From assembly GCA_013334225.1 (NCBI GenBank), contig JAAXXY010000015.1:1-64000 (forward strand): a stretch of DNA of 64,000 bases, read 5' to 3'. The position numbers and the translations under genes were made by a program. The notes beneath the pieces were generated by a model. It did no database searches, had not been told where the DNA came from, and saw only the letters and a list, made by a program, of their open reading frames with translations. Positions 7,355 through 15,804 of the stretch are shown here, piece after piece. Position 1 is the stretch's first letter, and each line of letters opens with the position of its first letter. Source of the stretch: Chlorobiaceae bacterium. Lineage in GTDB: Bacteria; Bacteroidota; Chlorobiia; Chlorobiales; Chlorobiaceae.

Positions 7355-8116
7355 TTATTTCAGGAGAAAGCCATATTTGTCGAGGACAGCATTAGCCTCT
7401 TTGCCCTGGAGAAAAGCAAGAAAGTCTTTCGCTTCCCGGTTACCGGCGGATTTTGAGATCAGACCCATCGGATAGGTAACTCTCGGGTAGAGATTTTGCG
7501 GCACCGTAAAAAGCAGTTTCGCTTTTTTTGCCTGCAAGGCGTCGGTACGGTAAACGAAAGCGCCATCTACTTCTCCGAGTTCGGCATACATGAGGCATTC
7601 CCGTACATCCTTTGCCATGATGAGCTTGCCGGAAAGTTTTTCGGCGATTCCGGCCTTTTGCATTGCTGCAGTTGCGTATTCGCCTGCCGGCACGCTTTTC
7701 GGGCTGCCGATGGCTATTTTGTCAAGCATGACAAGATCGTTCATCGACGAAACTTTTTTCGTGGTTGTTCCGGCAAAGACAAGGGTATTGAAAGCGAAGT
7801 TTTTTTCACTGGCGGCGACGATGAACTTTTTTTCCTTCAGGTAATCCATCCACTGGTTGTTAGCCGCGATGAAAATGTCGGCAGGAGCACCGTTTTCTAT
7901 CTGCCCGGCAAGGGTGCCCGATCCGCCGAAATTTTTCACGAACGTTGTTGCAGGGTGTTTTGCCGTATAGGCGGCGGTAAGGTCATTGATAACCTCTTTC
8001 AGGCTTGCAGCGATCGAGAGATTGACTTCGCCGGCAAATGCCCGGATACCTGGAGCAAGCAGTACGAAGGTGAGAATAAAAAGCCGGATCAGGGCCTGGA
8101 ACATTGGTTTTTTCAT
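7355..8116 (-). CDS. modA: Molybdate ABC transporter substrate-binding protein
   Basis: Periplasmic molybdate-binding protein of 253 residues. An N-terminal signal peptide ends near AFAGEV (about residue 28). The mature protein starts with the ModA motif LSIAASLKEVINDLT and continues with FGGSGTLAGQIENGAPADIFIAA, the oxyanion-binding core. A ModE-type palindrome lies about 107 bp upstream (8223-8246). No permease or ATPase gene is adjacent; modB and modC are about 20 kb away. It is therefore a solitary first binding protein in a block with modE and a TonB receptor. Confidence 0.93.
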   Translation of the reverse strand: MKKPMFQALIRLFILTFVLLAPGIRAFAGEVNLSIAASLKEVINDLTAAYTAKHPATTFVKNFGGSGTLAGQIENGAPADIFIAANNQWMDYLKEKKFIVAASEKNFAFNTLVFAGTTTKKVSSMNDLVMLDKIAIGSPKSVPAGEYATAAMQKAGIAEKLSGKLIMAKDVRECLMYAELGEVDGAFVYRTDALQAKKAKLLFTVPQNLYPRVTYPMGLISKSAGNREAKDFLAFLQGKEANAVLDKYGFLLK

Positions 8117-8222
8117 AGTTTTTCGAGGCTTGATATGTTTAATATTTTACTGTTTACAATAAGCTTGTTGCATGAACCGCCTGTCATGGTCGTTGTGTAT
8201 GGTGGAAAATAACCATTCCTTT

Positions 8223-8246
8223 CGTTATGTCATTATGTTTATAGCG
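8223..8246. promoter_or_regulatory. ModE-type palindrome upstream of modA
   Basis: A 24-bp site with half-sites CGTTAT (8223-8228) and ATAGCG (8241-8246), which reads as CGCTAT...ATAACG on the minus strand. This matches the known ModE operator pattern of CGnTATAT-like halves in inverted orientation. It lies about 107 bp ahead of modA. The same spacing recurs in front of other Mo genes in this window. Confidence 0.65.
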
Positions 8247-8271
8247 CAGTAAGAAAATTTTTTAATAAAAT

Positions 8272-8294
8272 CCCGGCGCCGGAGAAACGCCGGG
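8272..8294 (-). terminator. GC-rich hairpin after the sulfite-oxidase-fold gene
   Basis: CCCGGCG (8272-8278) and CGCCGGG (8288-8294) form a perfect 7-bp stem with a nine-base loop. On the minus strand it is followed by an A/T-rich stretch (8251-8271). It lies about 70 bp past the stop of the gene at 8363-8929 and just upstream of the modA operator, so it probably ends that transcript. Confidence 0.5.
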
Positions 8295-8362
8295 AAGGTG
8301 CAACAAAGAAAGAACAGGTTACTGCGGAGAAAATATGTTGACATAACACAAGTTATACCGGA

Positions 8363-8929
8363 TTACTTTTTGCAGTTCACTGCCGGGTTGCCGGCATCGA
8401 CTTTTATGATATCGATATTGTTCACCCATTTGACATGGCGCAAACCGGTCAGCTTGTCATTTGAGCAGAAGACAACGAAAAGCCCGTCCTTGTCGATGGG
8501 TTTGCCGTTTTCCTCGAAGATCAGGAAAGTATTGTCTCCGGCGGAGCCATTGTACAGCTCGTTGTAGGAAAACAGCACATTGTAGTTGTCCGTAGATCGA
8601 ACGAGTACGGCAAATTCACCACGCTGATGCGGGTTTGGCATCGTTACTTTCGCTGAATCGAGAATATCACGAAGCAGAACGCCTTTGTATGTTTTCAGTG
8701 TTTTTCGCGTTTCACCCGAACCGCAGACTATCGCACTGTTTTCACGTTCAATTGTATGCATGGCTTTCACACTTGTGGGTGTGATGGTAAAGGGTTTCTC
8801 GACGAGCCCTGTTACGGTCACACTGCCTGAAACGCTGTTATTGGATTTTGCCATTGCCGGTGCGGCTGAATACAGCACGGCAAGAAGGAGCATGATTGCT
8901 TTAGCGGAGGACGATTTCATTTTTTTCAT
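8363..8929 (-). CDS. Secreted sulfite-oxidase-fold (molybdopterin-binding-like) protein
   Basis: Exported protein of 188 residues. A signal peptide (MKKMKSS... to AMAK, about residue 28) is followed by a compact domain that resembles the molybdopterin-binding half of the sulfite oxidase family: a conserved cysteine in IVCGSGETRKT near residue 69, then YKGVLLRDILDSAKV, and the closing GLRHVKWVNNIDIIKV. It is much shorter than true sulfite oxidases. It lies between a TonB receptor gene and modA. It could bind Mo, a Mo-pterin or a Mo chelate in the periplasm, or be a minimal member without activity. Fold assignment is from motif similarity only. Confidence 0.6.
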   Translation of the reverse strand: MKKMKSSSAKAIMLLLAVLYSAAPAMAKSNNSVSGSVTVTGLVEKPFTITPTSVKAMHTIERENSAIVCGSGETRKTLKTYKGVLLRDILDSAKVTMPNPHQRGEFAVLVRSTDNYNVLFSYNELYNGSAGDNTFLIFEENGKPIDKDGLFVVFCSNDKLTGLRHVKWVNNIDIIKVDAGNPAVNCKK

Positions 8930-8959
8930 GGTTATTAATCCTTTTACTGTTTGTGATCC

Positions 8960-9000
8960 TCAGCCGGAAGAGATCTTTTTTCAGGGTCTCTTCCGGCTGA
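8960..9000 (-). terminator. 14-bp hairpin between TonB receptor 1 and the next gene
   Basis: TCAGCCGGAAGAGA (8960-8973) and TCTCTTCCGGCTGA (8987-9000) are perfect complements around a 13-base loop. The stem is strong, but on the minus strand no T-run follows. It lies 17 bp past the receptor stop codon. It may be an mRNA-stability or partial-termination hairpin that separates receptor expression from the downstream gene. Confidence 0.55.
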
Positions 9001-9016
9001 AACGGTTATTGGAATT

Positions 9017-11011
9017 TTACAGGGAACAGGTTACAGAAAGAACGAACTGCCTGCCCGGTTCCGGATACCCTTCAGAAACCGCATAATTGCGGTCGAACAG
9101 GTTTTCAACAGCAAACTGTGCCGAGAATGAACCGGAAAGCGCTGCATTTGCCCTCAGGTTGACAAGACCGTACCCTCCCGCAGTGTATTTCCCGTCACTT
9201 GTGCTGTAACGCTGTGAATCGAATTCGGTTTCAACGAGTATCCAGGAGTTTCTGCTGTACAGGAACTGCAGGTAGCTGTTTACTTTATGCTTCGGCACAT
9301 CGGTGAAATAGATTCCGGGATTGCTCTTGTTTTCCCTTTCGATGTAACTGTATCCTGCAAATCCCCTGAACCATGAAGCCGGCTTCCAGTCAGCCGAGCA
9401 TTCGAAACCGCTGAAGGTGGCTATTCCGGTGTTCTGGAACTGGTATTTGGTGCCGCTGACATTATCGACGCGCTGGATGACATCTGAAACGCTGCTCTGG
9501 AACAGAGATGCCGTAAGTTTGAGTTCTTCAAGCGGTTTGACAGAATAATCCAGACCGTAGTTCCAGCTCTGTTCAGGTGCGAGGGCCGGGTTGGGTAAAG
9601 CTTTTCCGAGCCTGTAAGAATAGCGGTCCTTCAGTGTTGGAAATCTCGTGGTTCTTGCGACATAAGCGGTCAGTTCCTGGTTAGTGCCGATATGTCCGTT
9701 CAAAGCCAGCTGATAGTTTGTCGCCTCGTTGTCGTCGAGCGGGAAAGAGGTGATGACATTGCTAACCAGATCTTCAGCCTTTATGGTTTTACGGAAATCA
9801 TGCCTTGCGCCAGCGATGACCGTGAGATTTCGGGAAGCTGTCCAGGAATCCTCGATTGCAACCGAAATGGTGTTGTCTTCGAACTCCTTTGCTTTCTGGC
9901 CGACATTGTATTCCCTGTGCAAGTCGTACTTTTCATGAAGAGCGGCTTTCAGCGTGTTGTCCTTGAAGATTCCCGTTCCCAGTTCCACGGACGCCCCGTA
10001 GGTTTTGTCGTCATAAACGCTTGTGAACGATGACGATTTGAGCTGGGTTCTGTAGTTGGCGTCATCATATGCGTCCAGGACATTGTAATAGAGGTCGCTG
10101 TATGCCCTTGTTTTCAGGTATGTTTCACCTCCCAGGGAAGTTTTTCCGATATAGTAGAAGCTTGCCTTGTCCCAGTCACGGTATTTCCAGAACCTTGCAT
10201 TGGCGGCCGGATTGTTGGATCCGGTATAGACAGGAACTCCCTTGCTGGATGTAATGCCGTTGTAGGCAATGGTGTATTCGTCGGTTTCGTCAGGTGTATA
10301 ACCGATCTTGATTCCTCCGCTGACATCCTGATACTGTGAGTTGTCTCTTTTTCCGCCGTCTTCGTAGACCGTCGAAGGCGTAAATGATCCCGATAGCGGC
10401 CAGAAATCAGTGTTGATCGCTGACAGCGTGCCCTGGATATACCATTTTCCAAGATTTGAGCCGATTTTCAGACTGCCGAACTCGGTTGAAACGTCCTCGC
10501 TTCCCGTTGCGGTTCCGCTTTTCAGCGATGCTTCGAAAGGTTTTTCAGGCTTGCGGGTTATCAGGTTTATAGCGCCTCCGAGGGTATTCGGCCCGAAAAG
10601 AACCGAAGAATACCCTTTGGAAACGGTTACCTCCGAAAGATCAAAGGTGAGGAATCGGTTCGGGTCAACGTAACCGTCATAGGGCACGTATTGCGGGATA
10701 CCGTCCAGGTAGAGCGGAACCTGCCTCATGTCGAAACCTCTGACATAGATCATCCCTTCGTTTCTTCCGCCGACATTGCTGATGTTGACACCTGGAAGCA
10801 GGTTCACTGCCTGGGTGATGGTTTTTTTATCAAGCTTTTCCATATCGTCCGATGTGACTTTTTCGTTCGCATGGTTTTATTTACCTGAAACGGTAATTTC
10901 TCCGGCGGTGAAGACTTTTGCCGAGGTTTCCTGAGTATCCTGCTGAGCTGCCGCCATGGCCTGAATCTCGGGACATGCAAGGAGGAAGACAAGAAGTACT
11001 GCTTTTTTCAT
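9017..11011 (-). pseudogene. TonB-dependent receptor 1 with in-frame stop at codon 45
   Basis: Outer-membrane receptor for a TonB-energised substrate. An ATG at 11011 begins a signal peptide (MKKAVLLVFLLACPEIQAMA) and a TonB-box-like EITVSG. Codon 45 (10877-10879) is TAA. The same frame then continues without interruption to 9017 through the plug domain (LPGVNISNVGGRNEGMIYVRGFD, VLFGPNTLGGAINLITRKP) and the barrel, ending in Leu after aromatic alternation. There is no frameshift; only one base change separates it from an intact gene of about 664 codons. Restart at ATG 10843 would give a protein with no signal peptide or TonB box. Two ModE-type palindromes lie upstream. Either a recent pseudogene or a sequencing error. 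Confidence 0.85.
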
Positions 11012-11030
11012 GATCGTGTGTGTTGCGTTA

Positions 11031-11054
11031 CGTTATGTTTTTATTTATATAACG
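11031..11054. promoter_or_regulatory. ModE-type palindrome upstream of TonB receptor 1
   Basis: A 24-bp site with perfect half-sites CGTTAT (11031-11036) and ATAACG (11049-11054), 20 bp ahead of the receptor ATG at 11011. Spacing is identical to the modA site, and the position fits a repressor blocking the ribosome-proximal promoter region. Confidence 0.7.
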
Positions 11055-11174
11055 ATGGATAAAAAAATGCTTTAAATACTATATCCTGTAGTCAAATATC
11101 CTTCAGTTACGATTTGTGATTTTTTTAGATACATGTTTTCTGTTCCGATGTTTTTCTGTTGAGCCTCATGTAAT

Positions 11175-11198
11175 CGTTATATTTTAAAATACATAACG
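11175..11198. promoter_or_regulatory. Second ModE-type palindrome near TonB receptor 1
   Basis: CGTTAT (11175-11180) and ATAACG (11193-11198) with 12 bases between; the flanks extend the match to ATCGTTAT/ATAACGAT. It lies about 165 bp upstream of the receptor start and 60 bp past the ferredoxin stop, so it belongs to the receptor promoter rather than to nif. Confidence 0.65.
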
Positions 11199-11210
11199 AT
11201 ATCGCAGAAA

Positions 11211-11249
11211 AAGGGGCTTATTCATAACTTGTAACTGAAAAAACCCCTT
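11211..11249 (-). terminator. Possible terminator of the nif operon
   Basis: AAGGGG (11211-11216) and CCCCTT (11244-11249) pair across a 27-base loop; on the minus strand the stem is followed by a run of five T. It lies just past the ferredoxin stop at 11258. The long loop makes it a weak candidate. Confidence 0.4.
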
Positions 11250-11257
11250 GTGCTCTG

Positions 11258-11566
11258 TTAATTGATTATATGGTCCTCACAAGCTTCGCCTTCTTCGAGC
11301 GCATCGAGTATCTCGTCGATCTTGTCGGTGCTGTCAATTTCTCCATACCAGAAGTTCTCGGGATAGACGACCAGCACAGGGCCTTTTTCACAGAGGTTCA
11401 GGCATCCTGTGGCCGATACGGTGACGTCACTCATGCCGCGGTCGGACAGTTCGCTTTCGATATATGGAATCAGGCCAAGAGCCTCTTTTTTGTGGCACAT
11501 GCCCTGAGGTGTTCCCTGTGCCCTGAAGCTGGCGCAGACGAAGATGTGGTGTTTCGGTTTGTCCAT
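11258..11566 (-). CDS. Thioredoxin-like [2Fe-2S] ferredoxin of the nif cluster
   Basis: Protein of 102 residues with the thioredoxin-like 2Fe-2S ferredoxin fold. The four likely cluster ligands are Cys11 (FVCASF), the cysteine of GMCHKK about twelve residues later, and the pair in ATGCLNLCEKGP. The closing VVYPENFWYG motif is typical. It is the last gene of the nif operon, after nifB. Homologues at nif loci act as electron carriers or protect nitrogenase (Shethna-type); which applies here cannot be told from sequence. Confidence 0.9.
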   Translation of the reverse strand: MDKPKHHIFVCASFRAQGTPQGMCHKKEALGLIPYIESELSDRGMSDVTVSATGCLNLCEKGPVLVVYPENFWYGEIDSTDKIDEILDALEEGEACEDHIIN

Positions 11567-11617
11567 GATGGTTATTTCAAATGTTAATTACTTGTTTCCT
11601 TGCTTTGAACTTTAATT

Positions 11618-11659
11618 TACCCATTACCCATTACCCAGTACCCAGTACCCAGCACTCAG
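11618..11659. repeat. Six 7-bp tandem repeats abutting the nifB stop
   Basis: Reading the plus strand: TACCCAT twice, TACCCAG three times, then a diverged CACTCAG that overlaps the nifB stop codon (11656-11658). The array lies in the 89-bp gap between nifB and the ferredoxin gene. Heptamer arrays of this kind change length by slippage. Confidence 0.8.
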
Positions 11660-12930
11660 TCGCATCCGTTACCGGTGCCCGAGCATCCTGACTTGCAGGC
11701 ATGGATCTGGCTGCTTTTCATGAGATGTTTCAGGTTCTGCCCTGTAAACACACCATATACCGCTTCCTCGATCACGCCCTCAAGTGACAGGACATCAATA
11801 CCGCGTGCATTGAGTACCGATATCGGAGAATCACCGGCACTGTTTACGAGCAGCGCCCGGCAATCCGAGAGTGTGTGTGCGAGAGCTTCCCAACGGTCCC
11901 TTCCGCCTCCCGGAGGAGGTGCAATACGGGAATCGACAAGCGAGCAGGTGCGACTCTCCTTGTCGAGGGCATAGACGAGGAACCGGTCGGCTTCACCGAG
12001 GTGCTGGTTCACGAGAACACCCTCGATGCTTGCCACGGCGATGAACGGGCGGTTGTCTCCCGGATTTTTCGGCAGGAGCGATGCTTCAGCCATTTTTTCT
12101 GTCATTTCCGGGCTGTTGAGCTCGCCGATAATGCCGACTGCATCGGCACGGCAGCGCGCACAGTGCTTCATCTGGGGCAGGAGCTTTCCTGCTTCTTCCT
12201 GTATTTCCCTGACCATGACCGGATCGGGTTCCGCAATGTTTTCGAACACGGTTTCAGACGTGTTGTAATAAGGCAGGCAGTTGAGAATATCGGCACCCAA
12301 CGCAGATACCTGGCGGGCGACATCGATTATCTGTTCGTCGTTGATGCCCGGGATGATGATCGAATTGACCTTTGCCGTCACTCCGAGCCGCTTGAGCTTC
12401 TGAAGGGCTGCAAGCTGGTTTTCGAGCAGGAGCTGCGCCCCTTCCAGCTCACGGTACATGCGTTTCTTGTACCGGACCCACGCATAGATCTCCGCACCGA
12501 TTTTCGGGTCGACGGTATTGATCGTGAGTGTGACATGGCTCACCTGGAGCTCGGCCAGCTCATCGATATAAGGCAGAACATCAAGGCCGTTGGTTGCAAC
12601 GCAGAGGAGCATCTCCGGGTATTTTTCCCTGACGAGCCGTAACGTTTCCATGGTTTCGTCCGGATTGGCGAACGGATCTCCGGGCCCGGCGATGCCCACA
12701 ACCGCGATGTTGGGGGACAGCTGCAATGCCTGATCGAGATAGTAAAGCGCCTGCTTCGGCGAGAGCACCTTGCTGGTGACACCTGGTCTGTTTTCATTCA
12801 TGCAGTCGAACTTGCGGCTGCAGTAATTGCACTGAATGTTGCATTTCGGTGCTACGGGCAGATGAATGCGTCCGAACTTGTGCCTCGACGAATCGTTGAA
12901 ACAAGGGTGGTTTTTAATGTTGATAGTCAT
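11656..12930 (-). CDS. nifB: FeMo-cofactor biosynthesis protein NifB with NifX-like C-terminus
   Basis: Radical SAM enzyme that builds NifB-co, the Fe-S-carbide precursor of FeMo-co. The SAM cluster motif is CNIQCNYC near residue 30, followed by a further cysteine (RKFDC). Conserved GIAGPGDPFAN and VNSIIIPGIND segments fill the barrel. After about residue 290 comes a NifX/NafY-like domain (PFIAVASIEGVLVNQHLGEA) that in other genomes can be a separate cofactor carrier. The protein ends in a Cys-rich tail (CKSGCSGTGNGC). 424 residues, consistent with the fused form. It follows nifN by 12 bp. Confidence 0.96.
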   Translation of the reverse strand: MTINIKNHPCFNDSSRHKFGRIHLPVAPKCNIQCNYCSRKFDCMNENRPGVTSKVLSPKQALYYLDQALQLSPNIAVVGIAGPGDPFANPDETMETLRLVREKYPEMLLCVATNGLDVLPYIDELAELQVSHVTLTINTVDPKIGAEIYAWVRYKKRMYRELEGAQLLLENQLAALQKLKRLGVTAKVNSIIIPGINDEQIIDVARQVSALGADILNCLPYYNTSETVFENIAEPDPVMVREIQEEAGKLLPQMKHCARCRADAVGIIGELNSPEMTEKMAEASLLPKNPGDNRPFIAVASIEGVLVNQHLGEADRFLVYALDKESRTCSLVDSRIAPPPGGGRDRWEALAHTLSDCRALLVNSAGDSPISVLNARGIDVLSLEGVIEEAVYGVFTGQNLKHLMKSSQIHACKSGCSGTGNGCD

Positions 12931-12942
12931 GATGGTTCTCCC

Positions 12943-14301
12943 TTACATATAGGTGTAGCCGATTGGCGATGCGTTCTGACGTTGTTCGATGACGGTGTTG
13001 ACGATCCGGTCGAACAGTTCCTGTGTTCCACGGTAACCAAGATGGTGCAGGCGTTGTCCGCCGAACCGGTCATGGATCGGAAAACCTATCCGGACAAGCG
13101 GCAGCTGACTTTTTTTTGACATCGTGAAACCTTTGCTGTTGCCGATGAGCAGGTCAGGCTGGAGCACAGCCGATTCATTTTCGATATCCACGAAATCGAC
13201 TCCGTCACGGACGGTGATACCGTTTTCATCCATATCGGGAATCAGCTCTTCGAGCCTTTCTTTCATGAACCCGCTTTTTCCTCCGGAAGCGCACAGAACC
13301 GGTATAACACCGATTTCGTGCAGGAAGGAGGCTATCGAGATAACCAGATCTTCTTCGCCGTAAACGATCGCTTTTTTTCCGAATACATATTTATGGCCGT
13401 CCGCATAGGCATCGACAAGTCTTCTGCGTTCATCCTGATACTTCTCAGGTGTCGGCTTCTCTGTCAGCTTTTCAAGCAGGTCGAAGAAACGGTCGGTTTC
13501 CCTTATCCCGATCGGCATCGCCATTATGAGTCGGGGGACTTCGAACTGTTCTTCGAGGTATCCTGCCGCGGATTTCGAGGCCTCGAGCGTCGAGCCGAAC
13601 TCGATGCTTGCCGCAGCACTGCCGGTATAGGTTATGGCGCTTCTCGGCGTACCTCCCGGCGGTATCCGGTGGTACTCTCCCCAAGGTCCTCCGTCAAGGG
13701 TCTGTGAATAGTCGGGCAGCAGGACATAAGGAAGTTCGAAAGCTGTCAGGATTTCCTTCAGGTAACGGATATCCGCAGGAGAAATCATACCCGGGAAGAT
13801 ATTTACGAGGTGTTTTTCGGCCCCGCCTTCTGCAAACGTTTTCACAGCTGCGCGCACAGCAGCATGGAAACCGTCGATATGGCTGCCCTGATAGCTGGGT
13901 GTGGACGCGAAAATCATCTCCGGCATGGGGCCGTCGCTGCCGAAAGCTGCTTCGTACTCCCTTAGGATCATCGGTACATCCTCGCCGATCGTTTCTGAGA
14001 GGCAGGTTGTCGCGATGCCGATAACCTCAGGTTTGTACTGTTTTGTAACATTTTTAAGGCCGACCTTCAGGTTGTGGCTGCCGCCGAACACAGCGGTTTC
14101 CTCGTTGAAATTCGAGGAGGCGATATCGATCGGTTCCTTGTAGTGGCTGATCAGGTACCTCCGGATATAAGTCGCGCATCCCTGGGAGCCGTGCAGGAAG
14201 GGTACGCATTTTTCTATGCCCCTGAATGCCAGGCAGGCGCCAAGTGGGTTGCAGAGCCTGCAGGCGTTCTGCGTTGCCGTTTTTGCTGTTGCTGTCTGCA
14301 T
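12943..14301 (-). CDS. nifN: FeMo-cofactor scaffold subunit NifN
   Basis: Beta-like subunit of the NifEN scaffold on which NifB-co is matured to FeMo-co; 452 residues. Cluster-binding cysteines appear in CRLCNPLGAC and HGSQGCATY, and the ATTCLSETIGEDV stretch is the NifK/NifN family motif. An upstream in-frame ATG exists at 14337, but the ATG at 14301 is preceded by a full AGGAGG and overlaps the nifE stop (TAATG), so it is the better start and implies translational coupling with nifE. Confidence 0.95.
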   Translation of the reverse strand: MQTATAKTATQNACRLCNPLGACLAFRGIEKCVPFLHGSQGCATYIRRYLISHYKEPIDIASSNFNEETAVFGGSHNLKVGLKNVTKQYKPEVIGIATTCLSETIGEDVPMILREYEAAFGSDGPMPEMIFASTPSYQGSHIDGFHAAVRAAVKTFAEGGAEKHLVNIFPGMISPADIRYLKEILTAFELPYVLLPDYSQTLDGGPWGEYHRIPPGGTPRSAITYTGSAAASIEFGSTLEASKSAAGYLEEQFEVPRLIMAMPIGIRETDRFFDLLEKLTEKPTPEKYQDERRRLVDAYADGHKYVFGKKAIVYGEEDLVISIASFLHEIGVIPVLCASGGKSGFMKERLEELIPDMDENGITVRDGVDFVDIENESAVLQPDLLIGNSKGFTMSKKSQLPLVRIGFPIHDRFGGQRLHHLGYRGTQELFDRIVNTVIEQRQNASPIGYTYM

Positions 14302-15668
14302 TATTTTATACCTCCTTTTCTCGGAGCGAACTGCCATACGGGGCTCATCACCGATTCATAAACTTCTTTTGCGAAATTATACATACCGACAAATCCTGCG
14401 AGCGGGATTTTCCGTTCATGGTTGTGGTCGCAGAAGCCGACACCGAGCTTGAAGGCAATCGGGCGTTCCTTGACGCCCCCGATGAGGAGGTCGGCACCTT
14501 TTTCCAGGATGAACTTGGAAAGTTCAACCGGGTTGGAATCGTCAACGATTACGGTCCCTTCCTCGCACATCTCCTTCAGGCGGCGGTAGTCGTCCTTGTT
14601 GCCTGTCTGCGATCCGGCGAGGACAACCGACATACCTATGGTGCGCAATGCCTTGATAAGCGAGAATGTCTTGAAAGCCCCGCCCACATAGATCGCCGCC
14701 TTTTTGCCGGTCAGCGCTTTCTTGAATTTCTGCATCTCCGGGTAGTAGTGCCGGATCTCGTCGTGGACGATCTCCTTCGCTTTTTCCAAGATCTCCGGCT
14801 TTTCGCCGAAATACTGGGCAACGTCGTAAAGCGATTTCGACATATCCTCGAACCCGAAGTAGGAGACCCTCATGAACGGGATGCCGTATTTTTCCTCCAT
14901 CTCCTTGGCGAGGCTGGTCATCGATCCCGAGCACTGCACTACGTTCAGTGATGCGCCATGGGAACGCCTGATAGCATCGATCCGTCCGTCTCCGGTCATG
15001 GTCGCAACGACCTGGATGCCCATTTTTTCATAATATTCCCGGATGATCCAGGCTTCTCCCGCGAGGTTGAACTCGCCGAGAATGTTGATGCTGTATTTGC
15101 TGATCCCTTCGGTCGAACCGGTACCGATCAGTTTCATGAGGGCAGTGCAGGCGGCTTTGTAGCCGTCTTTCTTGGTCCCCTTGAAACCTTCGGAATGGAC
15201 CGGCATGACCGGGATTCCTTTTTCTTTTTCCACTTTTCTGCAGACCGCATCGATATCGTCGCCGATCAGGCCGATGATGCAGGTCGAATAAATGAATGCC
15301 GCATTGGGTTTGTACTGGTCGATCAGTTCGATGAGCGAACGGTACAGTTTCTTTTCACCGCCGAAAATCACGTCCATTTCCCCGAGGTCGGTTGAGAAGC
15401 TCAACCTGTGGAGTTCAGGGCCTGAAGAGACCGCACCACGGATATCCCAGGTATAAGCCGCGCACCCGATCGGGCCGTGAACGATGTGAATGGCGTCAGC
15501 TACAGGGTAGAGAACCACCCGTGAACCGCAGAAGACGCAGGCCCGCTGGCTTACTGAACCTGAAAGGCTCGTTGTATCGCACGCGATATCGACCTCTGTC
15601 TGGCCGCTTTTCTTTTCGTAAACCTGTTTTTCCCTGCCCTCGAGAAGGCTGATTTTCTGCGTGTCCAT
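14301..15668 (-). CDS. nifE: FeMo-cofactor scaffold subunit NifE
   Basis: Alpha-like subunit of the NifEN scaffold; 455 residues. Motifs parallel NifD: RACVFCGSR, HGPIGCAAYTWD and IYSTCIIGLIGDD, with the FGGEKKLY stretch between. It ends at a TAATG overlap with nifN. About 136 bp separate it from nifK upstream, with a hairpin in that gap. Confidence 0.95.
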   Translation of the reverse strand: MDTQKISLLEGREKQVYEKKSGQTEVDIACDTTSLSGSVSQRACVFCGSRVVLYPVADAIHIVHGPIGCAAYTWDIRGAVSSGPELHRLSFSTDLGEMDVIFGGEKKLYRSLIELIDQYKPNAAFIYSTCIIGLIGDDIDAVCRKVEKEKGIPVMPVHSEGFKGTKKDGYKAACTALMKLIGTGSTEGISKYSINILGEFNLAGEAWIIREYYEKMGIQVVATMTGDGRIDAIRRSHGASLNVVQCSGSMTSLAKEMEEKYGIPFMRVSYFGFEDMSKSLYDVAQYFGEKPEILEKAKEIVHDEIRHYYPEMQKFKKALTGKKAAIYVGGAFKTFSLIKALRTIGMSVVLAGSQTGNKDDYRRLKEMCEEGTVIVDDSNPVELSKFILEKGADLLIGGVKERPIAFKLGVGFCDHNHERKIPLAGFVGMYNFAKEVYESVMSPVWQFAPRKGGIK

Positions 15669-15751
15669 AGCTTTTTACCTCTTAGCGGGCACTTATGACG
15701 ACTGGTGCGCAATTCAGCTGCTACTCAGTACGATTTTCTGTGTGCCCTTTT

Positions 15752-15787
15752 TTAATGCCTGCCCCCCGGATGAGGAGGCAGGTGTTG
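15752..15787. repeat. Hairpin in the nifK-nifE gap
   Basis: TGCCTGCC and GGCAGG arms close an imperfect stem around CCCCGGATGAGG-like sequence, about 20 bp past the nifK stop. No T-run follows on the minus strand. It probably protects the 3' end of nifHDK mRNA or lowers read-through into nifENB, as intercistronic hairpins do in other nif operons. Confidence 0.4.
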
Positions 15788-15804
15788 AAAAAAATTCTTG
15801 CTAC

